From assembly GCA_013400975.1 (NCBI GenBank), contig WBMZ01003295.1, forward strand, positions 1-64,000: a stretch of DNA of 64,000 nucleotides, written 5' to 3'. Origin of the DNA: Atrichornis clamosus (lineage: Eukaryota; Chordata; Aves; Passeriformes; Menuridae). Shown one piece after another: positions 1-13,919 of this stretch; within the stretch, counting starts at the first letter, position 1; every line of letters begins with the position of its first letter. Under the pieces are notes generated by a model that saw only the letters and a program-made list of their open reading frames with translations, did not search any database and had not been told where the DNA came from. Position numbers and translations under genes: made by a program.

Positions 1-440
1 CGGAGCGCGGCCCCCCCCGCGCCCAGGGGCGGGAGCGCGGCGCCGGCCCCGCCCGTGGCGCTCCGTGGAGCTGTTCAGCGCCCAGGTGCTGAGTCTCCCC
101 GCGGCTTACGGAGGCTCCGGCGGCGTTCCCTTCCCACCGCTCCCCGGCGCGGCGATGGCTCCGGCGCTCAGCCGCCTCTGCCAGGCGTTCTGAGCGCCCG
201 CCCGCCCGCCGCGCCCCGGCGTGGATGCAGCAGCTCCAGGCGCCCCTGACTCCGCGGGGGAAGGCGGCAGGTAAAGCCTTTCCCTCCCCGCCCATCCGCA
301 TTGCATCCCCGCCCGCCTTCAGCTCGAAGCTGCCGGCTCGAGGGGCTTTTGCCGAGCCGAGAGCCAGAGGCTGCCGGAGGCGCGAGTTGTGTGCAGGGAG
401 CGAGCTCCCCGAGGCGGACCACGGGGAACAAAGCGGTGCG
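1..440. promoter_or_regulatory. CpG island, probable promoter (truncated at left edge)
   Basis: The sequence is very rich in G, C and CpG from the first base to about 440, then changes sharply to AT-rich DNA with few CpGs. Several GC-box-like (Sp1-type) motifs lie in the first 60 bases: GGGGCGGG near 26 and CCCCGCCC near 48. No TATA box is apparent. In vertebrates this composition marks a constitutive or developmental promoter with its first exon. The only strong splice signal in the island is on the plus strand (donor at 270/271), so rightward transcription is favoured. A leftward transcript from the same island cannot be excluded. The left boundary is outside the window. Confidence 0.75.
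100..270 (+). other. Candidate first exon of an unidentified plus-strand gene
   Basis: The 3' end is set by a near-consensus splice donor, CAG|GTAAAG, at 270/271. The 5' end is not determinable; the start given is only nominal. Two ATGs lie inside. The one at 155 has a strong Kozak context (GCGGCG before it, G after) but opens a frame of only 12 residues ending at 193, which would act as an upstream ORF. The one at 225 has a weak context and runs in frame to the donor, giving 15 codons plus one base; without splicing it stays open to about 458. Whether this exon is wholly untranslated or carries the first codons cannot be decided here. I do not recognise the peptide. Confidence 0.45.
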
Positions 441-3400
441 GTGCAGATGCTTTTTGAGTAGTTTCGTTATTTTAATTTCCGGGGAGTGGGGAAGAGGAGA
501 GCGGGATGGCTGGTTAACTGCAAATATCTGTGCTTAGTTAGATATAGGGGAAAAAAACCCTTCAGTATATTAATTTGCTCATGGAATCACATTCCTATTC
601 TCATGGTTCAGTAGGGGAAAAGATGTGTTTGTCATACAGGTAAGGTACTGCTATAGTCAAGACTGCAAAATGGTTTCCTTGAGTACCCTCCTTAACTATA
701 ATGCTTGTATAGATTTTGTACAGCAATAATTTCTTACTTCTTTCTGTGTGGATTACCAGCCCCACTGAAGAGCTATGATAAGCAGCAGAAGGTCAGAGAC
801 AGACTAGCAGACACAGTGTTTCTGTGACAAGGTGTCAGAAAAAGGGAGGAAAAAAATTCCACTGTTTTTAAGGCCAAATGACAAGTTGCATCCTACATGA
901 AGTCATTTACAGCCAAGCATTGTGCTGTTATGCCGGATGCTTCAGGCTTCCTCTTAGTGCTGGGTGATGAATAGGGAATTGAGCAAGCATATTAACCATA
1001 CATAATCAAGCAGCAAGTGTTCTTCACTGCTTGTATGTGTAGTACCTTCTGGTATTCCAGGATCAGCCGGTATTCCTTAGATATCAAAAGACTGTGTCAC
1101 CCTATATTGAGTAGGATGCAGTGTACCCTTTTTGTGTTGTTGGTAATACAGGTTAACTTGCAGTTTCTCAGAGTGGCATGGGAAGGGCAAGCCTGGCAAA
1201 ACAGAAACTCGGTACTTTTCTTGGGTGTAGATGGTGAGAAAAGTTTAACCTGGGAGACTGCATGCAGCCAGACCAGGAACTTGTACAGTTTCTGTGCTGA
1301 TTTTCAAAAGAAACTGAAGAACCAAACTAAGATTTAAAAACTGCTTCCTTTAGAAACCAAATGCAGTCTAATTAGCATACTCTTAGTACTTTGCCTTAAC
1401 TTACTTCTGCCCTGTATCTAGAATTTCTTTGTGTAAAAAGCAACTCCTGCTCCCCCTGTTACTGTATCATTTATTAAGCCAGAAAAAAGGGAGTAGACAG
1501 GCAAGTGTTTAAAGGCAAAATTATGGACTCCCATCAGTTCCCATAATATTAAAGATTCTCCAGTCTGGATAGAAATACAGTACTTCTCATAATCATGGAC
1601 TTGGCTTTTTTACTTTTATATTTTTTTTACTAATGATTAAGGTTCAGGTATCTAATTCATTTCCAAGATAGCATGCATTCAATTTGTCTTATATAGGCTG
1701 CAGATTAACAGATTTTCTGCTTTACTGTAATAAAAAGAAGTTGAAGAGATTGAGTACTGACAGTCATCTCACATCCAAAAGCTCTCCTTCCAATAGGCAC
1801 CTTGGACATGCAGGGGCATAACATCTGTCTCTTAACAGTAGCCTTTTAGGAATCAATCGAGTTAATAATTACAATAGTGCTTTACTGTAAAATTAAAAAT
1901 CAATTTGTGCACATGCCTTTATGCAAGGCAAGCTTCCCCTCACAGCAGCCGAATGAGAAGATTTCCTGACACAGCTCCTCCCTACCTCTGCCTCTTAGTC
2001 TAAGCCCCATCGAAGCCTCAGAGCACGTGATCAGCTATGTGTGATTTAAGCGATGCTATTGAATTTGTTCCACAGGGAACAATTACTATAGAGTGACAAG
2101 TCAACCATTTTGATCTTAACAGATCTAGCTCTGTTTAGTGATGGTAACCATAGCATGCACTGCCTAACCCAGTCTGAATATCTCACTGGAGCAGTTTGCT
2201 TCTAATTTAAAAAGGACACTGTTAAACCTTAAAATAGGTTCTCATATTTGGGTAGGAATAAGAGGCTTAAAAGCAGAAGGACATTATAGGCATTTCAGCT
2301 GTATATTTTCAGTTGCTGATGCCTGCAACAGCCCTCGAGAAGCCACTGAAATATCAGAAAAGCTAAGCAGCATGCTCTGACCACACCCCTACACTGCCAT
2401 AATTCATAAACTGAGACTCTGCTTGCCGCCACATTCATATTTCTACCTGGTCATTTAGGACAAAGACAAATCTGCTTTGTACTAATGAAGCTAGTGCAGC
2501 ATGCTTTTAATAGAGCCAATGATTTGGTCTTCCCAAAATATATTAAAAAGGACACTTGTGTTCCCCAACATTGTTTATGCTAAAGGCTATTGCAAATAGA
2601 ATATTTATGCTAATTACTGGCATGTCAGCTTGGACAATAAACAATCAATATTTTTCTGATGTAGGATCTACTGCAACTTTCCCTGTTCAGTTATCATGCA
2701 TTCAGCACAGTAAATTAAATCTCAAGTTGCAATTTCTTTGTGAAAATGTCTATTTCAACTTCTACAGTAGACTGCTGAAGTCATGGAAATGTTTCCATTA
2801 CACTGAAGTAAGAGTCTATTTTTCAAAAGGCTTGCACAAAAAACTGACCTGAACATGTTTTAACGTTACAGCCACTGTTACGATCACACTATACAGCAAC
2901 ACAGTAAGGGTGGGAGTTTCTTAAGGATTAAAAGAATCCTTGTAAGCACAAACTGTACAGAAATCCTATAGTTAAAAATCAACATGCGCTATTGAAAAGT
3001 AGAGACTTTTTCACTGTTCTCTGTATGAGGGAGAATGACAGGACATACACCTTTATTAAGGAGAACCAAAGTACCCAGTATTACCAAAACATGTTTTTAA
3101 TATTGTTCCCTGAATTTTGGCTGAGATGGCCTATGTATTTTCTACAATTCTAAAAAGAGAAAAATAATTTTATGTATTGTATAGTTCCAACTTTCTACTT
3201 GAATTCTTGCAATGCTTGGTATTAAACATAACTAGATTTTACTTATCCCCATAAATGCCTGTAAATTGTTATATGATACTCCCAAGTCTACTCTTCAAAA
3301 AAGCTATTTAAATGCACACTGCAATAAGCAATTACTGAACTGCTTCATTTCACAAGAAAGGGCCTGCTAACTAAAAAGAAGCAATCCCCATGACTTGCTT

Positions 3401-6400
3401 CAAGTAGCAAGTAATATTTTCAGTAATTTTTGAAGCTGTAGCTTCTAACTTATAAATATTTGACTGTAATGTTTAAGTATTTGTTTTATGTTCTCCACAA
3501 CACTCAGGAGTAAACAGAAGAAAATTGTAGCCACACTCCAGGCATTATTACTATAATCATGTACTTTTACGTCTCATAGGTCAAAGTCGCTCTAAAATCC
3601 GGGAAAATGTTAGACTATGATTGAATTGTGGCATCGTTGTAAAAAGGGACAATCCATAATTTGAGCTGACAACACAATGCTGACAAGATTTGCAGAAATA
3701 TTCACTTCTATTTTATTTTGTCTTGAACAACTAGTTTCTGAGAAATTGATTGTTTGGAGACAGTATTTATGTAGAATTGCAATGAATACAAGATTTTCCT
3801 GCATGAGTAAGTTCTAGTCAGCTTTGTTTCTAGTGCTTGGGATGGGGGCAAGAAGAGGAAAACTATGGGACAGAGGGCAAGCCCTGCACTCACAGTTGTA
3901 TTTATCCACTGGGAAGTCACCAGATTTTGGTGATTCCTGACTTAATCATGCACATACTGCCCTTTGATGGCTATACTGTCAGAGCCACTCAGCTTTTACT
4001 CTAAAAGCAGGCAGGAATGCTGCCATACCTTAAAGAAGTGACCAGCAAATATCCTCGAGTCAAAGCAATTTCATGATTACAGAAGATCTCAGTGAAGGTG
4101 AGGGAGACTGAGGAATCTCTCAGTCCTGAATTTTGTGCTACAAGTTTGAGGTTTAACAAGTATGTTTAAAGAACAGAAGGCTCACACTGAGTATGAGCTG
4201 ACCCCAGACTCCTCAGTGGGAGTAGGTGCCTGGGCAGGATGCCTGCTCCTCTGTCTGTGATGATTATTTTCTCTGGCCTACAAGGCTTTAGGTTAAATGC
4301 TGCTTTGTAGTTTGCATTCTTCACTCACCTGCTGTTTTACAGAGCATAGGTGATGGACCTGGACTAGCACTTGTTTGCAAAAACTGCACAAATTAACTTA
4401 TTCCGTCATTATTCACATTTCTTTTTTTACTTTTTTTTTTGAGACACATCTGAGGTTGCTATCAAAAAGTTACACTTGGGTTTTTTTAAATCTCTTGCTA
4501 CTTGTCCTCAAAAAATGCAACTTGACAAAATTTGCAAATACAGACATTTTAGGTATTCCGTATGAAACACGCAGGACCATATTGTTTAAAATTTCTGAAA
4601 CAAGCAGAATTTCCATTAGTTTCCATTTCAGATGGTCGTACAGTCTTCTTTAGATTTGGAACCAAGATGTCTCAGAAATTATAAAAGAAGAGTCATCTAT
4701 GCAACAATGAATATTGCACTCAAAAGAAGTTTATCCTCTGCCTGTCCACTTAGCTTTATGCCAGCGTATAAGGACTATTCTTCCTTACATTTGCAGTAGA
4801 GTCGTTCTAGTGACATGGTTTGCTGTCTTTGCTTTGGAAGTGCCTTAAAACTTCAGCATCACAAATACAGAGCAGAAAAACATTAAATTGGCATCCTAAA
4901 ATTATGGGAAATGATTCTTAAGGATGCCCTTTGTTAACATTCACACAACATCTGTTGAGATTTGCACTTTGGAAAGTAGTGTGTGACCTGTGACACAGCT
5001 CAACTACAGAATTAGAACAAGCTTTAACAATTCAGCTCAGTTTGAGATAATTAAAAATGTATATTCTTCAGATAATCAAGAGAATGTTTACTCCAGAAAT
5101 ATGTTACCAGAGAACAGGTTACAATGTTACAAACAGCATAAGGTGAGAATGTCTGATTTAAATATGAAGTACATCAATGCTTAGACTTAAATCACTGTCT
5201 CATGGGAAAAAACTACAAGATGCATTAGGAGTTCAGTGCAAACTGCAGGGAGCGTGTTCTGGGCTCTGTTCTGTGTAGCTGATTGCTGTCTCAAAGAATA
5301 CACTTAAGGAAAAAGTTTAATATGGGTTTACTGTACCATCACACCCCCCAGCCCCACTCCGTTGTCTTCTAAAAGGCATCAACCTGAACAGGATTCTATT
5401 ACTGTTACATAATTTCAAATTTTAACCACATACAGCTGCTTAAATTTGAAGGTAACTTGAGATAATAAATGCAAGATAAGTATTTTCTCTGAGACACTTA
5501 AGACTTCTGTCAACTAATGTTACTCAAGTACAATCTATTTCTGTTTTAACAATAGCAAAAATAACCTCTAAAGTGACAAGCCATATCTGCCACTCAGAAG
5601 TACACATGCTTTAATATATTTTAGGACTGACTCAAGCAAAAGAGAGATAATCACTGGATTCCATCTGTCCCTCTTGACTATTTCTAAATGAGTTAACATT
5701 GATTAACAGTTTGGCTTCAACATGGGGTTTGGTGATTTTTTAGTTCTTTCCCACCTAAACTTTGCTTCAGTAGAATCTATTCGCTTTTAAGCAGAATGTT
5801 TTGCTTTAATTTCTTTTCTGCCAAAAGAAGAGTTAAGAGTTAAGTCACTTTATTCCCTTCACTTACTCAAAACATCGATACAGCCGTGTTGGAAAAAGGC
5901 ATAAAAATCCATTGACTCCTTTAGGGTAACTGCAAAGTGGCTAGCAGGAATATTCATGATGAGGAAGTTGTGCAATTTTGTTTTCTTTCTTTACTAAGTA
6001 GCTACTGGACCGAGAAAAAGCAGAGTTTAACCCTTTCTGGGAAGAGGTGATATTATCTAAGAATAGTGAGCAGCTATCTGTTGAGGGGCTGTAGCTTTCT
6101 ATGTAGGCTACTCCACGCTTCCCATATTGCTAAGCAGAACTGTCTGTCACTGATATTGAAAACAATGAGAAATTCTGTCTCAGTGAGAAATGACAAGTGA
6201 AAATACATTAGAGTAGTAAGTGTGCCCTGAAACACTTCAAACATTACAGACTGGGAGAAAAATTACTCAGTTCCTGACTCCTTCATCACAGTTACTTCTG
6301 TGAAATCACTACTGCCATACAGATGAGACATCAAAGTTCCACAGCTTTTCCTATAGGAGTCCTTCATCCAGCTCGAAGCTGAACTCCACTGATGACCCTA

Positions 6401-9400
6401 CCAGCAGAAGGAAAAGACAGGGAAAGTCTAGAAAACACAGCACGGACGGGAGTCTCTTAGCCAAGCTAAAGAACTGGCAGAGAAAAACAAAGAAAGATAA
6501 GAACTTTGTTAATTTTATTATTTCTTTGTGAACTGGGGTATATAAGTAGATCTATTCAGAGGATAAAGAGAAGTTTGTGTTCTCTTGTCCCCATGAGTGA
6601 GAGGAAAGAAGGATAAAATCCATGTTGAAATCCCTTAGGGCCTCTTTGAGAGAGAAAGAGAGGGAGGAAGAGACCTGGACAATAAGCACGCATAATTAAT
6701 TCCTGAGCATGTGGATGCTTACTTTGCTGACACGCGCTGGAGGTGAGGATCCTCGCTGGTCACAGAGGATGCACATTCCATCCCTTTTCTGTGATAGAGC
6801 TCTATAGAGCTTTAAGCTGCTGTTACTCTTGAAACATGGCAAGACAGTGCAAAGGTGACGATGACTCTACAGTCTAAAAACCTCCCTTCATTGTTTCTAG
6901 TCCTGGGGAAACTTTTCTTACTCCCACAGCAAAGGTAGAAAAATTACTGAAAAAACTTGTCCTGATAAGGTGCAATTATGTAAATTACTCTAGTTACTGC
7001 CAGGGTATCAGCTGTATGATAAGCATTCCTTTGAAAGAACAATATACAATGGAAATGAAGCAGAGGAAGTTGGCAACCACTGCCTGGCAAACCTAATTCC
7101 AATGTATATTGCTGTAAACAGAAGGGAATATCTTGGGTATAAAAGGATTTTTATTCACTGAGAGAAGCCCTGAACTTGTCATTTCACCTTCCTATTTAAA
7201 ATACTGACTTTCAAATAACATGAGTGACAGAAGTAGATATATGTAACTTTTTAAAAACCAATTTCCTGATCACTTCTTGAAACCTCCAGCTTTAGCCCAA
7301 TATTCTCCTCTTTATGTCTTCCAAAGCAAAACATAATGGATCCAAGAGACATAAAGTGAAAAAGTACAGGCACAGCTAAATCTTCATTGAACATAGATAT
7401 GTCTGCTGCAAGTTTCTCTGATGCGTAGCACACATGCTGCTGCTGCACATATCTAATTACATTAGTCTGTGTTTTGGTTCTGCAAGAAAAGGATATGGAA
7501 CACACAAGAATCAATCTAGAGGTGCACAACCCTACCTTACCAGACCCCTAGGTCAGCATGAACACCCCTAGGTGTTCTTTCTTATGTTCACTCTTTGGAC
7601 TTTGCAAGACAGTGTGTGCAAGTAACTTCCAGCAAATATGTAAAGTTCATCTCTGCCAGCTGATGTGATGCTTGCTTTTGTTATTTCGCAATGGCAAGGT
7701 CCTTCAAGTCTAGCTGATACATTGACCTTGCAGATTTTACACACTAAACTTTACCCAGAAGGAAAAAGCTAAGCCCAGTCCTAAAAGAAAGAAAGAAACA
7801 ATAGAACCCCATGTAGATTTCATTCAGGTCTCTCAATCTCCTCATGTCTTAATGCTTTTGACTATTACTTTTCCCTCTATTTTCTCTTACACAAACAAGT
7901 TTCACGTGTCACACCAAAGAGGAGAAAAAGGATTTTTAGTTTGTTTCGTTATATGTCCATTACACCCATTCTTTCCTTCACGTGGTGATCTGCCAGCAGC
8001 TACCTACAATTCTTCAAAAGGGCTCCATAATACAGCCACAAAGAAAGTTTTCCCCTATGCAATCTCAGTTTCAAATGAATGTATTTCCTTCCCATAGAAG
8101 CTAGGAAAATCCTGACAGATGGAAGAACCAGTAAACAGCTTCAGCCCTGGAATGGCTGCATATTAACTCTATGTCAAGCGGAGATTACAGCTCTAATTTC
8201 ATAATCTGCGAACTACTTCTCACAACACTGCAAGGCCCAGCTCCAGATTTCTCCATTCAGAACTTACCTATAAAGTCTTTATATCTGTGCCACAACACAG
8301 CCATTTTAACAGAATATGAAAAGTCACTTAATCTAACCTCTTATGGAACACATTTTAAGTAAATGTAAGAACACGTCTTGTTTTAAAAAAGTATGAATAG
8401 AATAATAAACTCTACACAATGATGCTCCTATTGCTTTAGGATGTTGCAATGAGCATGTCCTGCCAACTGGAAGTGTGACTTGCTTACATAGTTTTGATAA
8501 AATGTAAATCTGTTCAATTATAATGCAATGTAAAAATTATGATGAAGCTCAAGCCTCTGTATTTTCCACAGATGGACAGATTTTATTGGCCTAATGCAAA
8601 AATTAAGTGTTTATTCATTTCACACTTCCTTAAATATATTGGTTCAAATTCTGACTGCTGTGTTAGCAGGAATTCTTTGGTAACTGAGATTATTTAAAGC
8701 ATAAAATTTTGGAATCTCGAGGCCTAACTTTTTTTTTGCAGAGGGAATTAATTGAGATTCCTTATAATTAATAGCATGCTAAGTAGTAGCTAGCTCCTTC
8801 TAGCCTAGCGTGTAAGTAGATTTTGTCTGCTCTTAAAATACCCTTCCAATCACATTCTGGTGAATAGTTTTAGTCTTCTGAAGCAAGTGTACATGTTATT
8901 TCAAGCACAGTAAATTAACATAAGCAGTGTGTTCACCTAACGACGATGATATTTCTTACTGTTCATGGGATAATGCTTAGTTTGAACCCAGATTACAGAG
9001 TATATCCTGGTAACAAACAGGGAAGATAAGTTGTAGCTCACCAGTTTCTGTCTGCAGCTTTCTTGGATTTGACTACGCTCTTCTTAGCAATGAGAGAAAA
9101 AGTATGTTAGTTACCAGTACACTGTTGAAGATTTCTGGACATTTTCAAATTTGTTTGCCTCTCCTGGTTATATTTAATTATAAGACTTGTCATGATCACA
9201 CCTGAGCACCTCACTGAACAGCATTTTGGAGACAACTTTTGCTGCCTGAAATACTACTACTATGCCACCTTCCTATTGAAACTCACATAGTGGGGTTAGG
9301 AAGTAGATTTGCCTGAGACAAAGACAGAAAAAAAATTAATTTACACTCTCACTCTCTTCCATTCTGCTGTCTTACTTGTTTGTTTTCACTTTCTGCGCAC

Positions 9401-12400
9401 AAAAACTGCACAATAAAGAAAAGGCCTGAGCAATGCCAGAAAGATACTGTGTAACTTTTAGTAAGACTTTTCTGTACCAGTGGAATTATTACACTGGCAT
9501 AAATTCTGTTACCAATATAGTAATAGAGTTTTAACTTTCTAGCCCAGAACGGGATTAATCTATAGTGAACACACTTCTACCAGCATAAGAACATCACAAT
9601 GTGAGAAGCAGGCCTTGTTTTGTTTGGAAGCAAACCTTTCTCAGATGGACAATCCCCCCCTAGAGGCATTAAATGACATGTCTAAATAGATCCTGGAGGT
9701 CATAAGTAAGGTGGGGAAATAAAATCCATCCTACTAATTATTAGTGTACTGCTATAAGCATACTCAGTTTTCTTTACCATTAAGAAACAACAAGTATGGA
9801 AGATAACTAGAATATTACAAACAGTAACAACTAACATGCAAATCAGCTGGGAGTTTTAATCTTCTGGGGCCATCTTCATGAGGACAGCTGCCAGCTGCAG
9901 ATGCTTGGCTGACTAGTTGGCACTAGCAATAAAAAATATTTGAGTTTGTCCAGGAAAGGAGCAGAGGGTCTGAGAAAGGATTATCAATATACATTAAAAA
10001 AAGAAAAGCTGGTATGTCTCTATTAAAATTATTATCTGTGTGATACATTTCTACAACTGAAAATTGCACTAAACCCAAGCAGAGGTTTATAAAGCTCTTA
10101 ACACCATCTAGCTATTGGAAGATTATAAAGCAGGTGTATAGAGTACAAAAGTAAAACAAACTGCTACTATAATAAGGAATACGATACTCTCAGGGCTTCG
10201 TAAAGCGATTTTGCATCCAGGCCTGACTGGCTTACAAGCAAATAGAATTTTTCATCAAAAAGATTGCTAGATTGTTTAGCAATATGCCAGCCCCTGAGCT
10301 ACAAGACAATCTATCCTATCTGTAACACTGATACCACCACAAAGAAGTTATTATCTAACTTATTGATAGAAGATATCAATCCTACGCTTCTCAGCAGCTA
10401 TTACCTGACTTATGTAATATCTGAAAGTACTTAGGTGCTTCTCTTAGCAATGGTAGAGTTACTGTGAAACAACAAACAGAACTGGATTAGACCTTCCTTG
10501 CATTCAGATGTGCACTTCCCAGATAGAATTCAGGGGCAAGATGTCAAATTGAAGAAAATTACTCTAAAAATTTCAGGAAAAGAAGTGATAGACAAACAAG
10601 TTCCAAAGGAACCTGGAAAAAGGAGGAAAGAGAAGAAAGCAATCATTCAGAGCCAAGGACTGAATAGAGAGGATTGAAATATAGTATATTTGTGTGCAGC
10701 AACAATTGTTTTAAAAGTGTCTGAATAAAAAATTAACAGCTGATGGCGTACCCACTAGGACTTACATCTAGTCTGAGAAGGAGAGCTGTTAAGATAGTGA
10801 GTGAGCCAGCAAGACAGATGGCTGGTGAAGGAACTGACACTGCAAGAGCTGGAACATTCAGTAAAGAGGAAAAACAACAGCTATACCCATGAAGGAACTG
10901 CTGCCAAGCACGTAAGTGAAGTGAGTGGAATCATGCAATTTCAACAGTTTCTATAAAAATGTGGATGATGTGCTGAACTGCAGGCAATGTGTAAGGCCCC
11001 AAGCCTGACAATTCAGCATCAGTGCAGAAGCAAATAGACAAAGGAATGATTAAAAAGTCATTACCTGAAAAAACAGCAGCAAATAGTTCAGAGATGTGAA
11101 ATTATACAAGTGAGAAAAAAGAGATTTTACAAGTGAGAAAATGCTCAATAGACATAACCATTGAAAAGATAAACCTATCACCTAGAATTCATTTGCAAAA
11201 ACTAGCTCTTGGTATTCAATATGAAAAACAGTATCAGAAGCTAAAAATTGTGACCTCAACCTTCCTCCCCAGTTTAAATCTGTCTACTAAGAAGAAAAGT
11301 TTCCACGAAGCATGCATTTCTCACAGCTGTAGATTTACTATCAGTAAGATTCCAGACATTCAAAACAGTCAACTCCAACACCTGCATCTTGAGACCCACT
11401 AAATATTTGCAATCAAGTTTCCACATACTTTCAAATATTTTTAGTACAATCCATTTCTCTTTACATTGACAAAAAAACCCTGAAAAATCTGGCCATAACA
11501 TCTTGTTGAAAATAGAGTGACTTAAATGCACAGGGAGTGGGAGTTGTAGAAAGAACAAGTTTTGAGAACTGAACAGTTTTGCATGCACACGGACGTGTCA
11601 CGAGGTCTCATGGAAACTGATCTCAAATTTTGATGCCATCATAAAGAGAAATATTTCTGACAAAAAAGGAGGTGTATTTTAATAACTGCAAATGAGGACC
11701 TTGTTAAAAAAAATAGTTTCTACATTGACTTTCAGTCAGCCAAGTTATTTTTTCTTATTGCTTTTCCTTATTACTTTTCCAGCCCATTACTGCTGCCAAT
11801 CATTGAGAATAAGAGGAAAACTGCATCCTTCTTTTGAGTTCTGTGGTGGTGTTTCTCTGTTTAGTATTACTAAAGAGACATACACTGAAGTACATGTTGT
11901 TTTCATTAAACATGTACTATGTAAGTTTTCAAGCTGTACAGTTCAAGAAAAACAGCTTATTACTGAAGACAGCTCTCCAGAAATTCTTTAAGCACTGATG
12001 AGTCTTTTACCACTACCACAGTATAAAAATGGCTATGGCATGGACAAGTAGAATATAAAAAATCATGTCAAATTTCTTACAGAATAAGATTAGCTTTCTG
12101 GTATTTGGAAAATTAGGTTAATTTCCAAGATGCAGAAAGATTTTTTCTACACAGGCCAGGCAAACTAATTAAATAAACAGTATGGGATGGCTCCGAAACA
12201 TTATAAATCACACATTTATGCAAGAAGCCAACATAATTATGAAGAATCCATCTAAGATTTTGGGTACATAAAATAGATGCAAACAAACCAATAATGTCAT
12301 AATGGATATAAAACTCATAATCAGAATAACAAAAATCAGTCAGTGCAACTGGCAAAAATAATTAATATGTTTATAGTTCTGAGAAAAAAAGCCAAACAGT

Positions 12401-13142
12401 TTAAAAGTCAGCTCCAGCAACACAACCTAAATCTACTATTATTAACCTATTAAGCTACTTTAGGGAGGCAGGTAGTCCAAATCTTAGAAACTCTTCTCTC
12501 TGAAAACTACGGAGAATCTGTATACCAGTTGGTATCAGATATGTATATATACAGGTATCTGTATATCAGCCTTTTCCATTAAGTGTAAACAGGCTCATAA
12601 AGAGCTGATAGTGCTCAACTGACCCTCCTATTCTCCCAAGCCCTGCTAACTAGTTACAGATATACCAGAAATTAAAACACAGTTTCATCATATTTAACTT
12701 CTTCTTCAGGCCATCTTAGGTTTCCCTTTCCTAGGTTTTGTTGCATTCCAGTTCTGTCAGGAGGCAGCTGCCATGTGAAGCAACAGTGGAAGGTCAGGAA
12801 AACTATTGGTGCTACAAGGAGATGCTGGGAGGGAGTAACGAAAATGCTAGATGGCAACAGGTAACAAGAGCAGCTCTCCTACATCCCGGCGAGAATTACC
12901 AACTCTCCCATGGAGTGCAACTTCTGCCAGACCTGTGCTCAATCCTCTAATTCCATTCTTTAGTCACTCCCCAGTTTAGGACCTGGCAGAAATGGGTGAG
13001 TAGTCAGCAAGTCAGCCAGGCAGTTTGGCATCAATAAAGGTGGCAGGGCTTATTCATTGTAATCAATTATGGTATTTTTTTCCTGGTTTAAGAACTGTGT
13101 TGCTGAAAGATCGTTGCATAGCTTTAGAAAGATAGAGGTGCA
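441..13142. other. AT-rich non-coding interval between the two CpG islands
   Basis: About 12.7 kb of AT-rich, CpG-depleted sequence with stop codons frequent in all frames. I found no exon pair with convincing splice sites and conserved coding character, no tRNA or rRNA, and no recognisable transposon. The longest open frames are about 100 codons and carry no recognisable domain. Minor features include a purine-rich (GA) tract near 6645-6675, a C7 run ending at 9660, and an AT-alternating stretch near 12540-12570. The interval is consistent with a first intron of a gene starting at the left island, or with intergenic DNA. Confidence 0.6.
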
Positions 13143-13407
13143 GTGAAGCGAGGCTATTCCTCAAGAGGGCACAGACACTTTATTTCTGAGGCCAATATTA
13201 GATACCTCCATGCAAATATAGCACTGAGGAGAACAACATACAGATTATACTTCATCTGGAGGAGGACACCAGCTGAGGTTTTACTCTTCACCAGAGCACC
13301 TGGGAACAGGAGAATCTCCGACCGCATCGGCATCGCCTGCCTCGACTTCCTCATCGGCGCCGCCCTCACACCGCTGCCCCGCGCGTCTCCGCCCCCGCCC
13401 CGGGCAG

Positions 13408-13412
13408 CCAAT
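13408..13412 (+). promoter_or_regulatory. CCAAT box (NF-Y type)
   Basis: The pentamer CCAAT followed by CAGAG matches the extended NF-Y consensus CCAATCAG and sits inside the second CpG island just after GC boxes. Function is inferred from motif and position only. Confidence 0.55.
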
Positions 13413-13499
13413 CAGAGCGCGCGCGGCAGGGAAGCGGGAGCCGCGCGGCAGCGCGTGCGGGAGGGCGAGCGTGCCGTTAGCGGCTCCCTCGGGGCGGGC

Positions 13500-13649
13500 G
13501 GCGCGCGCTGCGCGTCCCAGCGCTCCCGCACCCAGCCCCGGCCGCCTCGCTCGGGTGTGTCCCGGTAGCCTCGCAGAAGGAGGGAAAAAGAAAAGAGGCG
13601 AGGAAAAAGCTTGGAGGAGCGCAGGAATAGCAGCAGCCGAGAAAAGCTG
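13500..13649 (+). other. Candidate untranslated first exon of a plus-strand gene
   Basis: The right edge is a good splice donor, CTG|GTGAGC, at 13649/13650, located as expected about 150 bases after the likely start site in the CpG island. No ATG with a long frame occurs between the presumed start and the donor, so this would be 5' untranslated. The left edge is nominal and set only by distance from the CCAAT box. The gene is not identifiable from the exon. The next plausible acceptor is at 13918-13919. Confidence 0.5.
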
Positions 13650-13919
13650 GTGAGCGGGAGGTGCGGCCACCGGCGCCGGCCTTGTCCGGATGTCGTGGGT
13701 CAGCTCCTCGGAGCGAGAGTTCTGCTTGTAAAGCTCTGGGTTCGCTTTCTCCGGTGTTGTCGTTGGAAATTAACCCTGCTAGGCAGCACGGAGCAATAAG
13801 GTGTTTCAATGGCAGAAGCTTTATTAGGTTATTAAATGTTTTCTTAAATAATTTGTTATTAAATAAGCATTGTTTTAATAGGCTTTGTTGTTGGTTGTTC
13901 TTTTTTGGTCGGTGTGCAG

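Larger units (their letters stand above)
13310..13720. promoter_or_regulatory. Second CpG island with CCAAT box, probable promoter
   Basis: A dense CpG cluster about 400 bases long, sharply bounded by AT-rich DNA. It contains a CCAAT box in a classic setting (CCAATCAGAGCG, CCAAT at 13408-13412), GC-box-like sequence just upstream (near 13391-13405) and another GC-rich block near 13490-13520. CCAAT boxes usually lie 60-100 bases before the start site, which would place plus-strand initiation near 13,480-13,520. CCAAT boxes also work in reverse and CpG islands are often bidirectional, so a leftward transcript is possible too. A good plus-strand donor lies at the right part of the island. Confidence 0.8.

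Noticed and set aside
13143..13568. 141-codon plus-strand frame across the second CpG island
   Set aside because: It begins at GTG with no ATG near the start and its right half is Arg/Ala/Pro-rich island translation. Only the short periodic tract inside it is notable and is reported separately.
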